Origin: Burkholderiaceae bacterium | GTDB lineage: Bacteria > Pseudomonadota > Gammaproteobacteria > Burkholderiales > Burkholderiaceae_C | DNA length: 50,020 nucleotides | Assembly (NCBI GenBank): GCA_016790175.1 | Contig: JAEUPI010000024.1 | Location: 1-50,020 of the forward strand | Direction: 5' to 3' | Shown: positions 1-9,076 of the stretch, piece after piece | Position numbering within the stretch: the first letter of the stretch is position 1 | Layout: each line of letters begins with the position of its first letter | The notes under the pieces: model-generated | What the model was told of the DNA's origin: nothing | Seen by the model: only the letters and a program-made list of their open reading frames with translations | The model's database searches: none | Translations under genes and position numbers: made by a program

Positions 1-76
1 GGCATTGCGGGATTTCCTGATCCAAGTGCCGACCGGCGGATGGCGAGGCGGGCGGCCCTGCCGGACAATGTGCGCC

Positions 77-2860
77 ATGAAACATCCGCTGATGCGCCAA
101 GCGTTCATTTGCTGCGCCTTCGCCATGCTGACGGCCTGCGCAGGCTTGACGTCGATCAACGACCCAAACCGGCCGCCTGCTGCGGCGGCGGACCCTGCTT
201 CGGCCACGGCGGCGTCGGCCGCGAGGCCAGGCGCGGCCGCGTCGGCCGTCCCGCCGGCGCCCGGCCAGCCCCCGGCCTTCGCCAGCGTGATCAAGGACGC
301 AAAGAAGATCGACGGCTTTCTCACGACCTGGCAGAAGGAAGAGAAGGTCTGGATCGAGCTGACACCGGAAGATTTCGGCAGGCCGATGCTGTTCGCGCCG
401 AAGATCGCCCGCGGCATCGGCGAGGCCGGCCTGTTCGGCGGCTCGATGATCGGCAGCTGGGGTCGCTACGGGCGGCAGCAACTGGTGGAGTTCCGGCGCC
501 AACACAACTGGGTGCAGCTGATCGCACGCAACACCGGCTTCGTGGCGACCGCCGGCACGCCGGAAGGTCGCGCCGTGGAGGCAGCCTTCTCGCCGAGCTT
601 GATAGCCTCGACCGCGGTGGCGAGCCAGCCGCATCCGGATCGCAAGTCGGTGCTGGTCGAGGCGAACGCGCTGTTCGTGAGCGACCTGCTAGGCGTGGGC
701 ATGACGTTGCAGCGGACCTACCGCCAGGGCTATGCCTTCGACGGACGCAACTCGGCGATCGCGGCCGTGCGCGGCAAGACCGACCAGGTGGTGTTCGACG
801 TGCAGGCCCACTACGCAACGGCAAGCATCGCGCAGCCGCAGCCGGGTGCGGCGCCCGGGCCGGCGCCATCGGTCCCCGCGGCGATGCCCGACGCGCGCAG
901 CCTGTTCATCGGCTTCCACTACTCGCTCGCCAGGCTGCCCGAGCTGCCGATGCGACCTCGCCGCGGCGACCCGCGCGTGGGTTACTTCGACACGGTGTAC
1001 CAGGACTTCAGCAACGACCTGGCGCGCTCGCCGAGCGTGCGGGTGATCAACCGCTGGCGGCTGGAGAAGAAGGACCCGTCGGCGGCGCTGTCGGAGCCGG
1101 TGAAGCCGATCACCTTCTGGATCGACCGCACGATTCCGCTGAACTACCGCGACGCCATCAGCCGCGGCATCCTGGCATGGAACGAGGCGTTCGAGCGCAT
1201 CGGCTTCAAGAACGCCATCGTCGTCAAGGTGCAGGCTGACGACGCCGACTTCGACACGCTGGATGTCGGCGTGGCCTCGGTGCGCTGGATGACGAACGCC
1301 CAGGCGCAGTTCGGTGCCATCGGTCCGCGGCAGATCGACCCGCGCACCGGCGAGATCCTCGATGCCGACATCGCCTTCGAGAGCCTGAGTTCGCGAGCCC
1401 TGCGCGCGCTGCGCGCCCAGGTGCTGAGCTCGCGCGTGTCGGTCGACTGGCCGGCCTTGATGCAGTCGGGCAGCGACGAACGCCTCGCCGAGCTGATGGC
1501 GCGGCGTTCGGCCGGCGGCGCCGATGTCGACGAATGCCGCCACGCCGAGTTCGCGGCGGAGCAGCTCGGCTATGCATTCGACGTGCTCGAAGCGCGCGGT
1601 GAGCTCGAGCCCGACAGCGACGAGGCGCGGCAGTTCGTGCTGGACTACCTGGTCGACGTGACGATGCACGAGGTGGGTCATACGCTCGGCCTGCGCCACA
1701 ACTTCCGCAGCTCACGCGTGTACACCGACGCGCAGCTCTCCGATCCCGAATTCACCCGCCGCAACGGCCTGGCCGGCTCGGTGATGGAATACGCGCCGAT
1801 CAACCTCGCGCGGCCGGGAGAACGAACCACGTTCGCATGGCAGACCGCCCTCGGCCCGTACGACTACTGGGCCATCGAGTACGGCTACCGGCCGCTGGCG
1901 CCGGAAAGCGAAGCGGCCGAACTGCAGCGCATCGCCGCGCGCGGCAGCGAGCCGCAGCTCGCCTATGGCACCGACGAGGACAACTTTCTCGGCATCGACC
2001 CCGAGTCGCTGCTTTTCGACCTCGGCGACGACCCGGTGGTCTTCGCCGGCAAGCGCCTGGACATCGCGCGCGACCTGATTCGTCGCCAGGAGGCGCGCGA
2101 GCTGAAGCCGAGCGAGGACTACTCGGTGCTGCGCCGTTCGCTCGGGTTTGCGCTGCGCGATGCGGCCCGTGCCTCCGGCGTGCTGGCGCGCCAGATCGGC
2201 GGCGTGCGCACGCTGCGCGACTTTCCGGGCAGTGGTCGCGATCCGCTGGTGCCGGTGAGCTCCGCACGGCAGCGCGAGGCGCTCGATCTGCTGGCGCGGG
2301 GTGTGCTGGCCGCCGACAGCTTCGCCGTGTCGCCGGGGCTGCAGCGCCGCCTGGCGCCAAGCTTCGCTGACCGGCAGGACGCGATCTTCAGTGGTGACGC
2401 TCCGGTCAGCACCGACTTCTCGCTGGCGACGATGGTGCTCGACATGCAGCGCGCCGTGCTTGGAGCGTTGTTGAACGACGGTGTCACGCAGCGCCTGCTC
2501 GACAGCGAGGGCAAGTCGGATCCGAGCGGTCCGCCGCTGCGCGTGGCGGAGCTCTACCGGCGCGTCGGCGATGCGGTGTGGAGTGAACTGCGCAGCGGTA
2601 GCGACATCGCATCCGGCCGGCGCGAACTGCAGCGCGAGCACGTGAACCGCGTCGCCGGCCAGCTGCTTCGGCCGGGCGCGTTGAGCCGTGCCGATGCCCG
2701 CTCGCTGGTGCGTGCGCAGGCACGGGATCTGCTGGCGCGCATTCAGACGGCGGGCAAGCGCCAACGGGGGCTGAGCGCCGAGGCGCGTGCGCACCTGGAC
2801 GACAGCGCCGATACGCTGCGCCAGGCGCTGGGTGCGCCGCTGCAGCGCAGCGGCACCTGA
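77..2860 (+). CDS. Zinc-dependent metalloprotease lipoprotein (EcxA/DUF5117 type)
   Basis: Likely a secreted, lipid-anchored zinc protease of 927 residues. The start at 77 is chosen because it gives a short hydrophobic signal ending in the lipobox LTAC; an in-frame ATG at 68 and a TTG at 5 would put extra residues before it. An Ala/Pro-rich linker (about residues 30-75) follows. The extended zinc motif HEVGHTLGLRHN falls at about residue 531, with His531 and His535, Glu532 as base, and His541 as third ligand. The large domain before the motif and helical C-terminal part fit the DUF5117/DUF4953 families. The substrate cannot be read from sequence. A hairpin follows the stop, and a two-component pair begins 108 bases downstream. 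Confidence 0.85.
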   Translation: MKHPLMRQAFICCAFAMLTACAGLTSINDPNRPPAAAADPASATAASAARPGAAASAVPPAPGQPPAFASVIKDAKKIDGFLTTWQKEEKVWIELTPEDFGRPMLFAPKIARGIGEAGLFGGSMIGSWGRYGRQQLVEFRRQHNWVQLIARNTGFVATAGTPEGRAVEAAFSPSLIASTAVASQPHPDRKSVLVEANALFVSDLLGVGMTLQRTYRQGYAFDGRNSAIAAVRGKTDQVVFDVQAHYATASIAQPQPGAAPGPAPSVPAAMPDARSLFIGFHYSLARLPELPMRPRRGDPRVGYFDTVYQDFSNDLARSPSVRVINRWRLEKKDPSAALSEPVKPITFWIDRTIPLNYRDAISRGILAWNEAFERIGFKNAIVVKVQADDADFDTLDVGVASVRWMTNAQAQFGAIGPRQIDPRTGEILDADIAFESLSSRALRALRAQVLSSRVSVDWPALMQSGSDERLAELMARRSAGGADVDECRHAEFAAEQLGYAFDVLEARGELEPDSDEARQFVLDYLVDVTMHEVGHTLGLRHNFRSSRVYTDAQLSDPEFTRRNGLAGSVMEYAPINLARPGERTTFAWQTALGPYDYWAIEYGYRPLAPESEAAELQRIAARGSEPQLAYGTDEDNFLGIDPESLLFDLGDDPVVFAGKRLDIARDLIRRQEARELKPSEDYSVLRRSLGFALRDAARASGVLARQIGGVRTLRDFPGSGRDPLVPVSSARQREALDLLARGVLAADSFAVSPGLQRRLAPSFADRQDAIFSGDAPVSTDFSLATMVLDMQRAVLGALLNDGVTQRLLDSEGKSDPSGPPLRVAELYRRVGDAVWSELRSGSDIASGRRELQREHVNRVAGQLLRPGALSRADARSLVRAQARDLLARIQTAGKRQRGLSAEARAHLDDSADTLRQALGAPLQRSGT

Positions 2861-2872
2861 GGGCCCCCAACC

Positions 2873-2893
2873 GGCCGAGCTCGCCGCTCGGCC
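2873..2893 (+). terminator. Hairpin after the metalloprotease gene
   Basis: Perfect 8-bp inverted repeat GGCCGAGC / GCTCGGCC with a 5-base loop, starting 12 bases after the protease stop codon. There is no T-run, so it may be a weak or factor-dependent terminator, or an mRNA-stabilising stem. Confidence 0.35.
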
Positions 2894-2968
2894 CGTGCAT
2901 CTCGTCGTTCGTCGCACGCCTCGGGTCCCGGGCTTCCGACCGCGGGCCGCGGCGCGTATCGTCGCGGG

Positions 2969-4051
2969 ATGGCATCGTCTGCCACCACCGAACCGGGTCC
3001 GCCGTTGTGGCGGCGCTTCGCGCGCGAGCTCAACCACGGCAGCCTCGGCTGGGCCATCGGCCTGGCCGTGATCGTGGCGTCGATGCTGAATCCGATCTTC
3101 ATCACGCCGTTTCCGGCACTGCTCGGTCGCACGCTCTTCGTGGCGCTGGCGGTGGTGCTGGCCTACCACCTGGCCGGGCTGTGGAGCGCCTCGTTCGTAC
3201 CGCGCTGGCTGATGCAGGCGCTGGCGGTGGTGATCGTCGCGCCGGCAGCCACGTTCGCCGCCTACCTGCTCGCCACCAGCGGCGACACCAAGGCGATCCT
3301 CGACAACCCGTACCGCATGCTCGGCTTCCTGTGGATCGCCGGCTGCGCAATGGTGCTTGGTGTGCTGGTGGCGCTGGGCGCGGTGGTGCGCGAGCGCGAC
3401 GCCCGCGCGAAGTCGTTGGCGCTTCAGTTCGAGCTCGAGCGTGGTCGGCTGGAGCGTCGGGCGCTGGATGCCCGACTCGAACTGCTGAGAGCACAGATCG
3501 AACCGCACTTCCTGTTCAACACCTTGGCCAACGTGCAGGCGCTGGTGGAGACCGGCTCGCCGCGTGCGGCGCCGGTGCTCGGCAGTCTGATCGCCTATCT
3601 GCGTGCGACCCTTCCGCGGCTGAAAGACGGCGCGCAGGCCACGCTGGCCGACGAACTCGATCTGGTGCGTGCCTACCTCGAGCTGATGCACCTGCGCATG
3701 CCTGACCGGCTCGACTACAGCGTCGACGTCGATGCGTCGGTGCTGGATCAGCGATTCCCGCCGATGGCTCTGCTCACGCTCGTCGAGAACGCCATCCGCC
3801 ACGGGGTCGATCCGTCCGAAGAAGGTGGCCGCGTGGACGTTGGCGGTATACGCGAGACCGGGGGTGGCGCGGTGCGTCTGTGGGTCGCCGACACCGGCAT
3901 CGGGCTGCGCGGCAATACATCATCGGGCACCGGGCTGGCCAATCTGCGCGAAAGACTGCAGGGAACGTTCGGAGCGTCGGCGACCTTGACGCTGCAGCCG
4001 CGGGAGCCGCGCGGCATGCGCGCGGAGATTCGTTTCGAGGCGTCGGCATGA
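2969..4051 (+). CDS. LytS/AlgZ-type membrane sensor histidine kinase
   Basis: 360-residue sensor kinase. About four hydrophobic segments fill residues 25-150, followed by a short basic/coiled linker and the His_kinase (PF06580) domain. The phosphoacceptor is His180 in the motif EPHFLFNTLANVQ. The ATP-binding region shows an N-box (VENAIRHG) and a G-box (ADTGIGL, later GTGLANL). No separate extracellular sensor domain is visible, so any signal is likely sensed in or at the membrane. The stop overlaps the response-regulator start by ATGA, showing that the two are one coupled two-component system. Confidence 0.9.
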   Translation: MASSATTEPGPPLWRRFARELNHGSLGWAIGLAVIVASMLNPIFITPFPALLGRTLFVALAVVLAYHLAGLWSASFVPRWLMQALAVVIVAPAATFAAYLLATSGDTKAILDNPYRMLGFLWIAGCAMVLGVLVALGAVVRERDARAKSLALQFELERGRLERRALDARLELLRAQIEPHFLFNTLANVQALVETGSPRAAPVLGSLIAYLRATLPRLKDGAQATLADELDLVRAYLELMHLRMPDRLDYSVDVDASVLDQRFPPMALLTLVENAIRHGVDPSEEGGRVDVGGIRETGGGAVRLWVADTGIGLRGNTSSGTGLANLRERLQGTFGASATLTLQPREPRGMRAEIRFEASA

Positions 4052-4827
4052 CCTCCGTGCGGGCCCTGATCGCCGACGACGAGCCGCTGCTGCGCGAGCA
4101 CCTGGCGACGCATCTGCAGCGGCAATGGCCGGAACTTCAGGTGGTGGCCCAGGCCCGCAATGGCCGGGAGGCGGTGGAGCAGTTCGAGGCGCTGCGGCCC
4201 GACGTCGTGTTTCTCGACGTGCACATGCCCGGCATGAGCGGTGTCGACGCCGCGCGTGCCATCGGCGCGCGCGCGCAGATCGTGTTCGTCACCGCCTTCG
4301 AGCAGTACGCCGTGCAGGCCTTCGAGCATGGCGCGATCGACTATCTCGTCAAACCGCTGGACGAGCGACGTCTCGCCGCCACGGTGGCCAGGGTGCGCGA
4401 ACGCCTGGCGCATCGTGGCACCTTGCCCGCCGGTGATGCGGCGGTCGACGCCCTGCTCGATCAGCTGGCGCACCGCATCCGCGCGGGCAGTTCACCGCCG
4501 GCGCGGCTGCAATGGATCCGTGCATCGGTGGGCACCACGGTGCGCATGATCGCGGTAGAGCAGGTGATCTACCTGCGCAGCGACGAGAAATACACGCTGG
4601 TGGTCTCGGAGAGCGGCGAGGCCCTGATCCGCAAGCCGATCCGCGAGCTGGTGGAGGAACTCGATCCGGAGCAGTTTGCCCAGGTGCATCGTTCGGTGAT
4701 CGTGAACCTGCGCCACGTCGTGCAGGTGAGCCGCGGCGCGAACGAGACGGCCGACATCCATCTTCGCGGGCGCAGCGAGACGCTGCCCGTGAGTCGCAGC
4801 TACCTGCACCTGTTTCGTCAGATGTGA
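4048..4827 (+). CDS. LytTR-family response regulator
   Basis: 259-residue DNA-binding response regulator. The receiver domain (about residues 4-120) has the acidic pair DDE near residue 10, phosphoacceptor Asp57 in VVFLDVHMPG and the conserved Lys in YLVKPLD. The C-terminal LytTR domain (about 155-259) ends in the typical stretch with VHRSVIVNL. It should act as a transcription factor phosphorylated by the kinase just upstream, whose stop codon it overlaps. The target genes are not known. Its 3' end overlaps that of the convergent sugar kinase gene by 10 bases. Confidence 0.93.
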   Translation: MTSVRALIADDEPLLREHLATHLQRQWPELQVVAQARNGREAVEQFEALRPDVVFLDVHMPGMSGVDAARAIGARAQIVFVTAFEQYAVQAFEHGAIDYLVKPLDERRLAATVARVRERLAHRGTLPAGDAAVDALLDQLAHRIRAGSSPPARLQWIRASVGTTVRMIAVEQVIYLRSDEKYTLVVSESGEALIRKPIRELVEELDPEQFAQVHRSVIVNLRHVVQVSRGANETADIHLRGRSETLPVSRSYLHLFRQM

Positions 4828-5780
4828 GCAAGAGGCTGAGAGGCCTCTGTGTCATCGCGCCACAGCCAGGCTGCGCCGCGCACCCCCGACGAGTCGCCGT
4901 GCCGGCTCGGCAGCAGCTGCGTGCGCACCGGGTCGCGCACGCCGCCGGAGAAGACCCACTGCGACCACAGCGCCGGCACGTTGGTGTAGCAGCGCTCGAT
5001 GCGCGACAGACCGCCGCCGAGCACGATGACGTCGGGGTCGAGCAGATTGATCACATGTGCCAGCGCGCGGGCCAGCCGGTGCTCCCAGCGTGCGATCGTG
5101 GCCGCACAGTCGCCCTGGCCGGCACGCGCTCGCCCGGCGATCTCCGCTGCGCCGAGGCGACCGCCGTGGCGCTCGGCATGGTCGCGCGCCAGGCCAGGAC
5201 CCGAGAGTGCTGTCTCAATGCAGCCGGATTGACCACAGTAGCAGCGCCAGTACGGATCGCCCCCCTCGGCCCAAGGCAAGGGGTTGTGGCCCCATTCGCC
5301 CGCCAGCGCATTGGGCCCGGTCAGCAGACGACCGTGCACTACGATGCCGGCACCGACACCGGTGCCGAGGATGGCGGCGAACACCACGCCGGCCCCGGCG
5401 CCCGCACCGTCGGTGGCTTCCGACATGGCGAGGCAGTTCGCATCGTTGGCCAGGCGCACCGGCTGGCCCAGCAGCGCCTCCAGGTCGCGCTGCAGCGCTC
5501 GCCCGTTGATCTGCGTGGAATTGCAGTTCTTCATCAGGCCTTCCGGCGTGGCAGAGCCCGGCGTGCCGAAGCCCAGCGTGTGCGCGGCGCCGCCGATCGT
5601 GGCGCGCGCGCGGGCCACCAGCGAAGCGATGGCCTGCAGCATCGCGCCGTAGTCGGCCTGCGGCGTGGCCACCCGTTCGCGCCAGACCTCGACGCCCGCA
5701 GGATCGAGAACGATCGCCTCGAGCTTGGTGCCGCCGACGTCGACGCCGATCGCGAACGGCCGTCGCGCGGTGTTGGTCAT
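4818..5780 (-). CDS. mak: ROK-family fructokinase (Mak-like)
   Basis: 320-residue sugar kinase of the ROK family, predicted to phosphorylate fructose or a related hexose in the cytoplasm. It has the N-terminal phosphate loop DVGGTK (about residues 14-19), the catalytic-region motif RLANDANCLA, the sugar-binding GEWGHNPLPW and a zinc-site motif CYCGQSGCIE. The close match over these segments and the C-terminal GDSSGVRGAAWLW favours Mak over glucokinase or NagK. The ATG at 5780 was chosen because the open frame upstream looks non-coding and overlaps the aminopeptidase gene. It lies 20 bases downstream of that gene and is probably cotranscribed with it. Confidence 0.87.
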   Translation of the reverse strand: MTNTARRPFAIGVDVGGTKLEAIVLDPAGVEVWRERVATPQADYGAMLQAIASLVARARATIGGAAHTLGFGTPGSATPEGLMKNCNSTQINGRALQRDLEALLGQPVRLANDANCLAMSEATDGAGAGAGVVFAAILGTGVGAGIVVHGRLLTGPNALAGEWGHNPLPWAEGGDPYWRCYCGQSGCIETALSGPGLARDHAERHGGRLGAAEIAGRARAGQGDCAATIARWEHRLARALAHVINLLDPDVIVLGGGLSRIERCYTNVPALWSQWVFSGGVRDPVRTQLLPSRHGDSSGVRGAAWLWRDDTEASQPLAHI

Positions 5781-5800
5781 CGACGCGGGCGCATGATGCG

Positions 5801-7618
5801 TCAGCGCGCCAGCGGCTCGGTGCGCGCGAGCAGCCAGGCCCGGGCGTCGCCCTGCACCCGAGGCGAAAGGCGCTCGCGCACCAAAGCGTGATAGGCGTTC
5901 ACCCAGTCGATCTCGTCGGCACGCAGCAGCGCGGGCTCGATGCAGCGGGTGTCGATCGGGCACAGCGTCAGCGTCTCGAACCCCAGCATCTCGCCGAACG
6001 CGCCATGCTCAGGCGTCTCGACCGGCACGTTCAGCACCAGGTTCTCGATACGAATGCCCCAGCGGCCCGGACGGTAGATGCCGGGCTCGATCGACGTGAT
6101 CATGCCCGGCTGCATGGCCATGGTGGGCTCGGGCAACGCCTGGCTGATCGACTGCGGACCTTCGTGCACGTTGAGAAAGTAACCCACGCCATGGCCGGTG
6201 CCGTGACCGTAGTCGAGCCCGTGCTCCCACAGCGGGGTGCGCGCGATCGCATCCAGACGCGGCGACAGCGTGCCGCGCGGAAAGCGGGTGCGCGAGAGGG
6301 TCATCATCGCCCTGAGCACGAGCGTGAAGTCACGCCGGTGCGCCGCGGTGATCGTGCCCACCGGCCACACCCGCGTGATGTCGGTCGTGCCGCCGAGGTA
6401 CTGCCCGCCCGAATCCACCAGCAGCAGACCATGGCCTTCGATCACCGCGTGCGCCAAGGGTGTCGCCCGGTAGTGCGGCAGCGCGCCGTTGGCGTTGAAG
6501 CCGGCGATGGTGGAGAAGCTCAGCCCCACGAAGCCAGGCCGCCGTGCGCGCTCGGCCGAGAGCTTCTCGTCGATCGTCAGCTCGGTGATGCGCTCGCCAC
6601 GCGCGAGCGCCTGCTCGAGCCAGGCATAGAACGCGCACATCGCCGCGCCGTCCTCGACCATGGTCTCCCGCACGAACGCGGCCTCGGTCTCGCTCTTGCG
6701 GCTCTTGAACAACGTGCTTGGATTGATGGCCTCGACCACGCGTACCCTTGCGGGCACGAGTTCGCGGAACCCGAGAGTCACGCGCTTGGGGTCGAGCAGC
6801 AGCACGGTGCTTTCGGGCAGCGCGCGCAGCGCATCGGCGGCCCGCGGGTAATCGGCCAGCGTCACGCCATCAGCCGCGAGCTGCTGCACGAGCGCGGGCT
6901 CGAACTTGCCGGCATCGACGAAGAGGGTCGCACCCTGGGGCCCGACGAGCAAGTGCGCCAGGAACACCGGGTTGTAGTCGACATCGGCGCCGCGCAGACT
7001 GGTGATCCAGGCGATGTCGTCGACAGTGGAGACGAAGTGGTGCGTCGCACCGTGCGCGGCCATCGCCTCGCGCACACGGGCCACGCGTGTGGTGCGCGGT
7101 GCGTCCGCATGCGGCATCGCGTGCGCATAGACCGGCCGTCCGGGCAGCGCGGGCCGCTCGGGCCACACATCGGCCAGCAGATCGGTATCGGTGCGCAGCG
7201 CGATGCCGGCCTTGTCGAGTGCCGCACGCAACTGCTGCGCCAGCGCGAGACCGAGCACCTGGCCGTCCACGGCAAGGGCCTGGCCGGGCTTGAGCTGGGC
7301 CGCGATCCATTCGATATGGTGCGCTGCCGCCCCGGTGGGGATCTTCACCAGCTCCACACCGCTGCCATCGAGCTCGCGCGCGGCCTGCTCCCAGTAGCGG
7401 CTGTCGGCAAACAGGGCGGCGCGGTCGGCCGTGACCACCAGCGTGCCCATCGAGCCGGTGAAACCCGACAGCCATTCGCGCCCCTGCCAGCGGTCGGGCA
7501 GGTACTCCGACAGGTGCGGATCGGCAGAAGGCACCAGCAAGGCGTGCACCGACCGTCGGGCCAGCGCCTCGCGCAGGCGTTCGATACGTTCGCGATGCAC
7601 ATTGACGCGGCTGTCCAT
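5801..7618 (-). CDS. Xaa-Pro aminopeptidase, three-domain APP type (M24B)
   Basis: 605-residue metallopeptidase that removes N-terminal residues ahead of proline. Two creatinase-like N-terminal domains (about 1-300) precede the pita-bread catalytic domain (about 310-540) and a short C-terminal domain. Dinuclear metal ligands are visible: Asp in LLVDSGG, Asp in TTDITR, His in HGTGHGVG, Glu in SIEPGIY and Glu in RIENLVL. The length matches the eukaryotic-like APP1 group rather than the roughly 440-residue PepP. A -10-like element overlaps the stop codon of the upstream ndh gene, so it probably has its own promoter. Confidence 0.92.
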   Translation of the reverse strand: MDSRVNVHRERIERLREALARRSVHALLVPSADPHLSEYLPDRWQGREWLSGFTGSMGTLVVTADRAALFADSRYWEQAARELDGSGVELVKIPTGAAAHHIEWIAAQLKPGQALAVDGQVLGLALAQQLRAALDKAGIALRTDTDLLADVWPERPALPGRPVYAHAMPHADAPRTTRVARVREAMAAHGATHHFVSTVDDIAWITSLRGADVDYNPVFLAHLLVGPQGATLFVDAGKFEPALVQQLAADGVTLADYPRAADALRALPESTVLLLDPKRVTLGFRELVPARVRVVEAINPSTLFKSRKSETEAAFVRETMVEDGAAMCAFYAWLEQALARGERITELTIDEKLSAERARRPGFVGLSFSTIAGFNANGALPHYRATPLAHAVIEGHGLLLVDSGGQYLGGTTDITRVWPVGTITAAHRRDFTLVLRAMMTLSRTRFPRGTLSPRLDAIARTPLWEHGLDYGHGTGHGVGYFLNVHEGPQSISQALPEPTMAMQPGMITSIEPGIYRPGRWGIRIENLVLNVPVETPEHGAFGEMLGFETLTLCPIDTRCIEPALLRADEIDWVNAYHALVRERLSPRVQGDARAWLLARTEPLAR

Positions 7619-7681
7619 GTTGTGGCTTCCGGTGTGGGCGGCTCCGCCGGGTGGGCAGGCCGCGAAGACGGGGTGGCGGCG

Positions 7682-7687
7682 ATTCTA
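7682..7687 (-). promoter_or_regulatory. Putative -10 element for the Xaa-Pro aminopeptidase gene
   Basis: TAGAAT on the minus strand within the 10-mer CCTAGAATCG. It overlaps the TAG stop codon of ndh (7685-7687) and leaves 63 bases before the aminopeptidase ATG. No convincing -35 box is seen. Confidence 0.45.
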
Positions 7688-9076
7688 GGCACGCGGCCCG
7701 CTGACGGCGGGCGGCGGCGGCGCCGCGGATGTGCGATGCGGCCGCGTCGGCGCAGCACTCTGCGCCACCACCCGGGCATGCCGCGCAAAGGTCCAGTAGT
7801 TCCATGCCCAGTCGATCAGCACGACCAGGCGGTTTCGATAGCCGATCAGGAAGTACACATGCGCAAACAGCCAGAACACCCAGGCGAACCAGCCCGAAAG
7901 CTGCCAGCGCGCGCCGCGTGCCAGTTCGAGCTGAACCACGGCGGCATGCCGGCCGAGTGTGGCCAGGCTGCCGTAGTCGCGATAGACGAAGGCCTCGGTC
8001 GGCCGGCCCTGCAGGCGCCGCAGCAGGTTGCGCCCGGCCAGGCGCCCCATCTGCTTGGCGGCCGGGCTGACGCCCGGCACGGGCCGCGGCGCGGTGGGAC
8101 CGGGCGTGGTGGCGCTCGCCAGGTCGCCGATCACCTGGACCTGCGGCGCGCCGGGGACGCTCAGGTCCGGCGCAACGACCACGCGCCCCGCGCGGTCGAG
8201 CGTCGCACCGAAGCGCTCCGACACCATGCGGCCCAACGGCGACGCCTGCACGCCGGCGGCCCAGACGACGGTGCGCGCGCTCAGCCGGTGCACGCCGTCG
8301 ACATCGGCCTTCTTGTAGTTCAGCCCCTCGCCGTCGATGGCCACCACCTGGCAACCGCAGCGCACGTCGACACCGATCGAGCGCAGCTGCCGCTCGGCGC
8401 TGGCCGAGCCGGCGGGATCGAACGCCGCGAGCACGCGCGGCGAACCTTCGAGCAGCACGACGCGGGCATGGCGCGAATCGAAGCGGCGAAACTCCTGCGG
8501 CAGCGTGCGGCGTGCGATCTCCACCAGCGTGCCGGCCAGCTCGACGCCGGTGGGCCCGGCACCGACGATCGCAAAGCTCAGCCAGGCGTCGCGCTCGCTG
8601 TCGCTGGTGCAGCGCTCGGCCTGCTCGAAGGCGCCGATCAGTCGCTCGCGGATCGTGAATGCATCGGCCAGCGTCTTCAGCCCGGGTGCGACGGCGGCCC
8701 AGTCGTCATGGCCGAAGTAGCTGTGCGTCGCGCCGGTGGCCAGCAGCAGATGGTCGAAACCGATGCGAGTGCCATCGTCGAGGATCACGGCGTCGCGCTC
8801 GAGATCGACCACCTCGGCCCGCAGCACGATCAGCCGTCCGCTCGCGATCTGGCGCCGCAGGATGTGCCGGATCGGCGCCGAGATCGCCGGCGCCGCGAGG
8901 CCTGCCGTGGCCACCTGGTACAGCAGGGGCTGGAAGAGGTGATGGTTGGTGCGATCGATCAAGGTGATGTCGACCGCACCGCTGCCCGCGAGCACGCGCA
9001 CCGCCTCCAGCCCGCCGAAGCCACAGCCGACGATAACCACCTGCGGCCGGCCGTGCGAGGCGGTGCCGGCCATCAT
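7685..9076 (-). CDS. ndh: Type II NADH dehydrogenase
   Basis: 463-residue FAD-dependent NADH:quinone oxidoreductase that does not pump protons. The FAD-binding Rossmann motif VVIVGCGFGG is near residue 16 and the NADH-binding motif FAIVGAGPTGVELAG lies mid-protein. The C-terminal segment GWFAWVFWLFAHVYF is an amphipathic or membrane helix, as expected for a monotopic membrane enzyme. The start ATG at 9076 overlaps the kynU stop by ATGA (a second ATG follows immediately). It therefore appears to be translated as the third gene of a kynurenine operon, an unusual setting. Confidence 0.88.
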   Translation of the reverse strand: MMAGTASHGRPQVVIVGCGFGGLEAVRVLAGSGAVDITLIDRTNHHLFQPLLYQVATAGLAAPAISAPIRHILRRQIASGRLIVLRAEVVDLERDAVILDDGTRIGFDHLLLATGATHSYFGHDDWAAVAPGLKTLADAFTIRERLIGAFEQAERCTSDSERDAWLSFAIVGAGPTGVELAGTLVEIARRTLPQEFRRFDSRHARVVLLEGSPRVLAAFDPAGSASAERQLRSIGVDVRCGCQVVAIDGEGLNYKKADVDGVHRLSARTVVWAAGVQASPLGRMVSERFGATLDRAGRVVVAPDLSVPGAPQVQVIGDLASATTPGPTAPRPVPGVSPAAKQMGRLAGRNLLRRLQGRPTEAFVYRDYGSLATLGRHAAVVQLELARGARWQLSGWFAWVFWLFAHVYFLIGYRNRLVVLIDWAWNYWTFARHARVVAQSAAPTRPHRTSAAPPPPAVSGPRA

